DNA from: Ischnura elegans
Taxonomy: Eukaryota; Arthropoda; Insecta; Odonata; Coenagrionidae
Direction: 5' to 3'
Length of the DNA stretch: 64,000 nucleotides
NCBI RefSeq assembly: GCF_921293095.1
Contig: NC_060257.1
Span: forward strand, 67,712,472 to 67,776,471
Below the pieces are notes generated by a model. It made no database searches and was not told the DNA's origin. It worked only from the letters and a program-made list of their open reading frames with translations. Positions 57,862 to 64,000 of this stretch are shown here, piece after piece. The first letter of the stretch is position 1. Each line of letters starts with the position of its first letter. The position numbers and the translations under genes are program-made.

Positions 57862-58345
57862 CAGGGTGTCCAGTAACCGGGATAATCGGGAATTATGCAT
57901 GAATTATTCATGAAGTTTTGCTCCAACCTGGTATTTCAAAATCTTTTGTTTAAAATTTATTTCGCATAAACTTTTGCTAATTCAACGCCCATTTTCTGGC
58001 CTATTTTATGTACATGTATGCTTTACAATGTATTGATAACATTTTAAATTGTCTTTTATGAAAAAATATATTTATCTATATTACTCTACAAGTCTTGAGG
58101 TGCCAAGTGAAACATATATACATTATGTGTAAAATTTCTATAACAAAGTGCAAGACTTTAAATTAGGAACGTGAAATAATACGTAAATGCAATATTATTT
58201 AAAAATATTTAAGCAATTTTGGGTGTTTTAAAATTCTCTATATATGGCACTAATCATCTAAGATTAACCTGGAATTTTGTAAAGATTTTCTGGAAAAACT
58301 GGCATTATGAATGAATGTTTCTGCTTTGATTTGCTGTAAAGTTTA
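57862..58345 (+). mobile_element. MITE with CAGGGTGTCCA ends, copy 2 (partial)
   Basis: Begins CAGGGTGTCCAGTAACC and follows the copy at 37873-38624 (shared: gaattattcatg, ggtatttcaaaatcttt, ttaaattaggaa). The right end has lost the terminal motif; it fades near 58345. Confidence 0.55.
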
Positions 58346-59159
58346 CAACCAAGGAACTTACTGGAACAAGGATATTATAGGCTACATGGCAACCACGGTT
58401 TTCATTTCGTATCGATAATTAATTACAATGTAAAGTAAATGGGGATATACTGAGATCGTCTATATACGTTTCATCTTTTGCGAGACGAACAAAAATTTAG
58501 GGATATAATCCTTATCACAGAGGTCACAATTAGCAATGATGGACATTCCGCTTCATCCATTAACCAGCAAGAAAAATTATGTCGAAAATCCTGAAATTCG
58601 ATATTTCCCATATGTATTTCTTATTTATAAAAGCAAGGGACTAAAACTCTTGCTGAAAGGTAAAATTAAGAAAACAAAATAAGATAAAAGTGAAAGTAAA
58701 CTTATGCAGTAATTAGAGTCGAATTTATAATCGATACAAGTTTGCATTCGATAGATCCCTTTTACAGACAAATTTTCATAGCAATTGGGATATGTCTTTT
58801 ACCAAGATGTTAAAAAATCAATGTACTGTTCATAAATATAAATTATTTTGATGTGCTACCTTACCTTATGTAGATATATCGATATGAAGATATATCGATA
58901 GGTTTCATTCTCTCCTACATTATTGAACTTAACTGTCCGAAATTTTCAGCGTCATACCTTATTAACAATATGGTTATTCAGTGAAAATTTAGTCTCCTTG
59001 CCAACCATCGTTTTCATTTTATATCGATATCTATTATCAATGCAAGGTAAAGGGAAAAAAACTCAAATCATTCTCAAGTACAGTGTAAACCCTTTGCATA
59101 GATGTAGATGGCCTGTTAAGTATCATTTATCAGTAGGGAAGGCGAATTTGAATTTGACC
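58346..59159. other. Intergenic stretch, nothing recognised
   Basis: AT-rich, with short tatcgat repeats near 58870-58900 and 59020. No exon supported. Confidence 0.35.
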
Positions 59160-59547
59160 ACGTTTAGTGTTTAGGGTGGCACTATGAGAGATCGCCTCAA
59201 GACGGGTACAAACTTTTTCCCATCGGGTGCTCCCCTGTGTCTTCGCGGCGAAGTATTTCGAGGCGCCCGTCCATCCTGGCGAAAGCAATTTCGGCTTCCT
59301 CGTCTCTCGGACGACCTCTCGTTTTTTCCGAATGACGGCGCACGTCGACAGTCTTCCCACGACTTGAGGTGGGCTCGGGTGTGGGAGGGGCCGGATGTCG
59401 GTGGACTGGACGCGGAGATATGGGTGCAGCGACACTTACTCGAAAAAGGCCGCCTCTCTATGGAGACTGGTCGTATTTTGTCATGTTTCCTCACGTCTTC
59501 GCACACTCAGCTTTTCAACCCGAAGGTTGGTTCGAATGGGTGAGGGT
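59160..59547. other. GC-rich island with overlapping open frames
   Basis: About 390 bp markedly richer in G+C and CpG than the surroundings. It is open in several frames on both strands (for example 59184-59543 plus and 59506-59171 minus). Multi-frame openness follows from GC content alone, and none of the translations resembles a family I know. It could be a promoter-linked island, a 5' exon or a fragment of an unknown repeat. Confidence 0.35.
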
Positions 59548-60130
59548 CTGGGCCGTATCCAGGACGATGTATTGGGGGGGGGGGACACAACTCGGGGGGA
59601 CGGGAGAAAAATGTGAAACTTTTTAGATATAGAAATCACATTTTATGCTATTTTGGCACTTAAATTACACACAAATGATGAGTTGTCTGGGAGTTTTTTT
59701 CGCTAAAACACATTGTTAGAGTGGGGATCGGGTTGGTGTGGTGGCTAGAGTGTTGGCTTCCCACCCGGCGGGCTCGGGTTCAAATCCCACCAGTGGCAGA
59801 GAATTTTCAGAGACAGCCCGATCCCTGCTTGGATGTTGTGTGGAGGACATTTCAAGCGCAACACTCCGTCCGTCGGATGGGACGTTAAGCCGTGGTCCCC
59901 CTTGGCGCCTTTCGTTAAGAGCAGGCTAACGCCGACGCCGGGTTTCACTCCACCCTTCCTTCCACAATCTTCCCTCATGGCGCAAATGACCTCAGCTGTC
60001 GGTCGCCTCCTCCAAATACCATACCATACACATTGTTAGGGTAAAATAAATTTGTTTTATAGGTTAGTATTTTTATGCTAAAATTAATCGGTCTAGGAGG
60101 GCCCTCCCGTACCCCCTGGCTACGCCACTG
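59548..60130 (+). mobile_element. hAT-type MITE with 8-bp duplication GTGAGGGT, hosting a SINE
   Basis: GTGAGGGT at 59540-59547 and 60131-60138 encloses an element that starts CTGGGCCGTATCCAGG and ends CTGGCTACGCCACTG. G- and C-runs lie near the ends, as in its relatives. Without the SINE at 59720-60039 (including one duplication copy) it is about 260 bp, the typical length here. Confidence 0.75.
59720..60027 (+). mobile_element. tRNA-derived SINE with 12-bp target duplication
   Basis: ACACATTGTTAG at 59708-59719 and 60028-60039 brackets the insertion. The head carries a tRNA-like A box (GGTGGCTAGAGTGTTGGC, about 59738) and B box (GGTTCAAATCCC, about 59778). A roughly 220-bp unrelated body follows, and the 3' end is a short (atacc)n-like tail. 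The head fits a tRNA-derived pol III promoter. The long body and duplication show it is a retroposed SINE and not a working tRNA gene. Confidence 0.8.
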
Positions 60131-60138
60131 GTGAGGGT

Positions 60139-61169
60139 AGAAAGAGACGAAGGCAGCTATTGTGAATGAAGTGTGAGCGTTGAAACCGGTAGTATGTGAA
60201 AAATAACTACGGCTGTTTCCTTGCAGTGTATTTCCACAAAGTAAACTCGTCGACAATTGAACTGGTGAGAGTAGAGCTCACCCCAGACTTAGCTGCAGGC
60301 GCGTGAACATAACACATTCAGTTTCATGGGGGGCATTAACTTTCCCTGTGCCACTTTACACTTCGAGGATTTTATTTGAGGGTGTCCGAAGGGTTCACCC
60401 GGGATTGGAAACCGAAACCATTCGATTGGAACCCAAGCGCCCTGAATTGTTTGTATTTTGTATTATTATCTTAACATAACAATCATCCATCCGAAGATTG
60501 GTTAGGTTAGCTGAAATAAGTAGAAAAGGTTAGCTGGTTGGAGAATGAAGTGGAGAGCTGCGTCAAAAAATCTTAGGATTGTTTACCAATAATGATGATT
60601 AATAAATTGAATAACATATGTACTAGATGTACTAAATATATTTTTAAAAATGTTCGGTGAAAATTTTGTAGAATGAAATAACTGGCTCAGGATTTGAAGA
60701 AATCGGAGCCTGCTCTCTTCGAAGGAGACGCTTGTTTTCCTCCCGCTGTATTCTGTTTCCAAAGAAATAAAACCGAAGCAAGACATCATGGCGGTATAGA
60801 AATAGTGTGGTGAAGACTCAGAAGATAAATTCGAAACGTTGCAAAAATATGAAATACCGAATTTTTTCCTAGGATTCATGAACGCTTTCACTCCGAGTTT
60901 ATGGTAGCAGTATATAAATTATTTCATCGTTACCGTATCTAAAAGCAGCACTAATTTGTATATTTGTAGGTGCTATAGGCGACTTTTTAAATTTATATTG
61001 AATTAAATTTATAATTTTTATTGAAGAAAATACGAGTATGACGTGGTTGCATGCGGAAAAGGGATTAATTAATTACTAAATACTGGCGCATTGGTTTTAC
61101 AAAATTTGTTGAAATTCATCATTTTCAGCTATATCAAAAAGTGTACATTAATGCAAACATGATTGGATC
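60139..61169. other. Intergenic stretch, nothing recognised
   Basis: AT-rich DNA with no supported exon or bounded element. Confidence 0.35.
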
Positions 61170-61432
61170 CAGTGGCGTAGCCAGGGGGGGGGATCCGAGG
61201 GGTCCGGACCCCCCCCGGAATATAAAAACACAATTATTTTCTTTCATAAAATAAAACAAAATGTTGAAAAATCATGAATTTTAAAATTTTTTCTTTAATA
61301 AATGAAGTTTTTTCGATTATGAAAAGTGATAAAATTAGTTAAAAACCCATTACTGAATTCCCTGTTTTTCAAAAAATTCCGCCCCCTGGTTTTTGACCCC
61401 CCCCCCGAACGAAATTCCTGGATACGCCACTG
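61170..61432 (+). mobile_element. hAT-type MITE with 8-bp duplication ATTGGATC
   Basis: ATTGGATC at 61162-61169 and 61433-61440 encloses CAGTGGCGTAGCCAGG ... CCTGGATACGCCACTG. G-runs and C-runs flank an AT-rich core. The interior core resembles the element at 14543-14809 in the inverse orientation. Confidence 0.85.
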
Positions 61433-61440
61433 ATTGGATC

Positions 61441-63735
61441 GATTTCATGTTCATGAAAATTTACGCCCTCGGGGAAAAACGGCAAATTTAGCGATAGCCG
61501 CGATCATGTTAAAGCAATCCTTGAATAACGAGCGTGAGTTTCACAGTGAGGTCTCAAGGTTGATGGTTGAATAAGTGGGCCGTGTACAGTTTCTATAGTG
61601 GTGCAGAATTCCGCTCCAATGCTCTTTGCTCTTCGTCTTGCATGCAATAGCTTATTGGGCCGAGAAGGGGTCTCGCGAAGGGTTGCGATCAGTAAGCTTC
61701 GCGGGAGAACAAACAGTTGAGGGCGTCTTTTGCGCATCAGTCAACACGCGACCGAAACGAAGCCGCTCGTCTGCACTGTCGCTCGCACCGCTTGCTCTGC
61801 CCGCATTGTTTCTCACGGTCTACATACCGTCTCTGCCTCACTATCTACATCTACCCTAATGTGTCAACCCCTATTTATTACGTTTAGGTTAGCAACTAAG
61901 TTCCCGACGTTTTTATTTTATTTTAAAAGTTAATTTTTCGTGAATTAATCCATATATTATTCTCTTTTCTTATTTACAAATTTTTAAAAACTTTATTTGT
62001 CAATAAAAATTAGCAACTTATCAATCAATAACGTGTACTCCTATGTTGGTTACAACTTTGTACAACGTCCAACCAGGTTCGGGGCGTTCGCTCTGGCGGA
62101 ATTTTTTTAATGCTTGTATATTGGTAATCTATACTGCATAAAATGTATTTTCGGATCATAGAATAATTGCTAATAAATCAAGAAGTGTTTCTATCAATTT
62201 TATTTTTTCTTTCGGGCTAAATTGTAGGGCTAGATAATGTTGAAATATTTTCGTTATTTCACAACAAAATATGCATTCTAAAGATACTCAAAAGCCATTT
62301 TATTAATTTAAATTAATTTTTGCAACTTATTGTGGAAGATGAATGTTGCAGACGTAGTAGTTTTTCCTCGGTTGAGTTACAAAGTTCATGAAGTTGACAA
62401 AACGGCTAATTTTGTGGTGCGCGGAGTCATTTATTGCACTCGCATGTCTTGATTTTTGAATTTTTCATGAAGCAAAAAATAAATTAGAATTGATAATAAA
62501 ATTTCCTTTAAAATGAGGTATTATTTATTGTAATAGCATGCATTTAAGTCCGTACATAAATTTGCAAAGTACAGCGGCACATCATTTTGACGCCGACAGT
62601 AGGCATTGACTCGTACGGGTTAATTTACTGTGCAACCAGGTCTTTTTAATTGATTCTCTTTGTGCTTCTTGAAATATATCTTGATCTAAAATTAGGCTGC
62701 AGTGATTAATAGCAGTCACTGCCCATGTTTAGCCTGTATTATTGCATTTCAAGGGATAATTGATTTTTGGTGTAAACAAGGATCAAAGATATAAAACTCC
62801 ACTTTTTGAAAACATTTGTAATTAATTTTTATCCTAGGTTCTGTAGTTTTATTCTGGTTTCTTTCAGCTTTCAATTATTTGGTTTTATCTTAATTGGTTT
62901 TTATTGAAGCAATACGTAGTATTTACTGAAAATTACTGTACCTCAAAAAATGTGGAGAAATTATTACGTTATTAATGTTTCCATGTGTCCAATTCTTTGG
63001 TGGCACATTGGCAGCGACACAAATGGCAGGCTGCACATCTGGGAGGATGTGCTGTGGGAAGTAGGTATAATAGTTTTAAGCATTAGACATTGACGATTAT
63101 GACCATTAAATGAAATTCGCAATTGATTTTTTATGCCGTTGTTTGAATCTATTAAGAACGATTACTCGGTCTCTCATTGATGAAGGACCAGTAAGATGAG
63201 TGCTGATTTCATGCTACGAAAGAGTTCGTTTTTAGATAATATTTTCCGATATTTGAATTTTCTACGTATTGGCCCGTTTGTGTGCTATATGTATGCATTT
63301 ATTTATTAAATCATTGCACGTATAGTTAGGATGAATTTTTATTTCGAAATTCTCAAGAGGCATTTTTTTTAGACCCCATTGCATTGAAGGTGTAGTCAAG
63401 AATTGAGAATAGAAAAGCATTGTAGATATACTCAAGACTTTAACCATCAAAATTTTATTTTTACAAATTTGAGAACTTGAGTACGTGATTTGAGAATTTA
63501 CGTTTTCATTCCAGCAAATTCTATCAAATCGTGATGTGTTGGGAGGAATGTAAGTGAAATATGCTTTCACAAAAATTTATGAAAATATAACCTTACTGTT
63601 TTGAAATTCACTCAGTTCTTTTCCTAAAATATGTAGTATTTTAAGTTCTTTTCTCTGTAGGACGATGTAAGATTACGGAAATGAAGAGCTCTCTATCATT
63701 CAATTGACCTTTTTTCATCCAGATTCTTTTGTTTC
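61441..63735. other. Intergenic stretch
   Basis: A moderately GC-rich patch at 61640-61850 is open in two plus frames without family resemblance; it may be promoter-associated. The remainder is AT-rich and no exon is supported. Confidence 0.35.
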
Positions 63736-64000
63736 CACTATGAATTTAGGTTGTTTTTGAGGCTCGTCTGATGCATTAGTCGTAAGAGAAGCCGTAGGTG
63801 GAGGCATTTCCTGAATTTGTGATAGCTAATCTTATTTCCGTCTGATATTCGGACGTTCAGAGGAAAGTCTCCCCTCTTTATTTCGGGAAGAACGTTATCT
63901 TTCCTCTTAAGATTTTTCCTCAAGCTAATGCTTGGATCGAGTTTCTTAACTCTTATCCTCTTTTCTTTCAATCCATCAGTCTCAAAGTCTTCTTCTTCAG
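63675..64000 (-). CDS. Doubtful coding fragment at the window edge
   Basis: Entering from the right edge on the minus strand, one frame is open to a stop near 63738 and begins EEEDFETDGLKEKRIRVKKL, an acidic then basic segment. Further on, a second frame reads EMPPPTASLTTNASDEPQKQ, then PKFIVETKESG and a stop, preceded by a possible acceptor (acaaattcag). Either could be the end of a charged, disordered protein, or the shift between them could mark a pseudogene. No family recognised. Confidence 0.25.

Noticed and set aside
59730-59800. Possible functional tRNA gene
   Set aside because: The A and B boxes belong to a 308-bp unit flanked by a 12-bp duplication, which marks a SINE.
1-64000. CRISPR arrays, bacterial operons or phage
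   Set aside because: No regularly spaced repeats. The genes are intron-bearing animal genes, so the window is eukaryotic.

Overview
The window looks like nuclear DNA of an insect. It is AT-rich, its genes are split by introns with canonical GT/AG ends, and it is crowded with small DNA transposons. The recognisable proteins are ordinary animal ones, and the candidate peptide precursor at 49.3-52.2 kb is of an arthropod kind. I cannot name the order or species. All calls come from reading the sequence; no search was run.

Genes. From left to right I can support: (1) a 5' coding exon of an unrecognised gene on the minus strand (4085-4203); (2) a complete seven-exon gene for the HIT-zinc-finger box C/D snoRNP assembly factor BCD1/ZNHIT6 on the plus strand (6040-13077, 330 aa); (3) a single-exon COX19 copper/cytochrome oxidase assembly gene on the plus strand (19460-19729); (4) a complete seven-exon heparan sulfate 2-O-sulfotransferase gene on the minus strand (22619-30854, 366 aa), convergent with COX19; (5) a possible orphan exon (34212-34364); (6) a secreted protein with two CUB domains and proline-rich linkers on the plus strand (36137-40673, 3' end not found); (7) a two-exon secreted peptide precursor on the minus strand (49301-52225, 196 aa), with a signal peptide, dibasic cleavage sites and a C-terminal amidation signal. 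A doubtful coding fragment sits at the right edge. The genes share no pathway: they are snoRNP assembly, respiratory-chain assembly, proteoglycan sulfation and probable peptide signalling.

Mobile DNA. Almost everything between the exons is transposon debris, and several elements can be bounded to the base by target-site duplications. There are nine hAT-type MITEs with 8-bp duplications, five copies of a TA-flanked MITE family with TAGGGTRGTTTCCT ends, pogo/Tigger-like MITEs, piggyBac-like MITEs flanked by TTAA, and tRNA-derived SINEs. Decayed copia, non-LTR and Helitron fragments are also present.

The most striking element is at 53043-57605. It has about 1-kb terminal inverted repeats, ends that begin with CACAGTG, a 5-bp GC-rich duplication (CGGTG), a decayed ORF and an 84-bp-arm palindrome inside. 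These ends resemble Transib/RAG recombination signals. Insertions into other insertions are common (SINE in hAT MITE, hAT MITE in Tigger-like MITE, SINE in piggyBac-like MITE, Transib-like end in mariner-like MITE), so the layers can be ordered in time.
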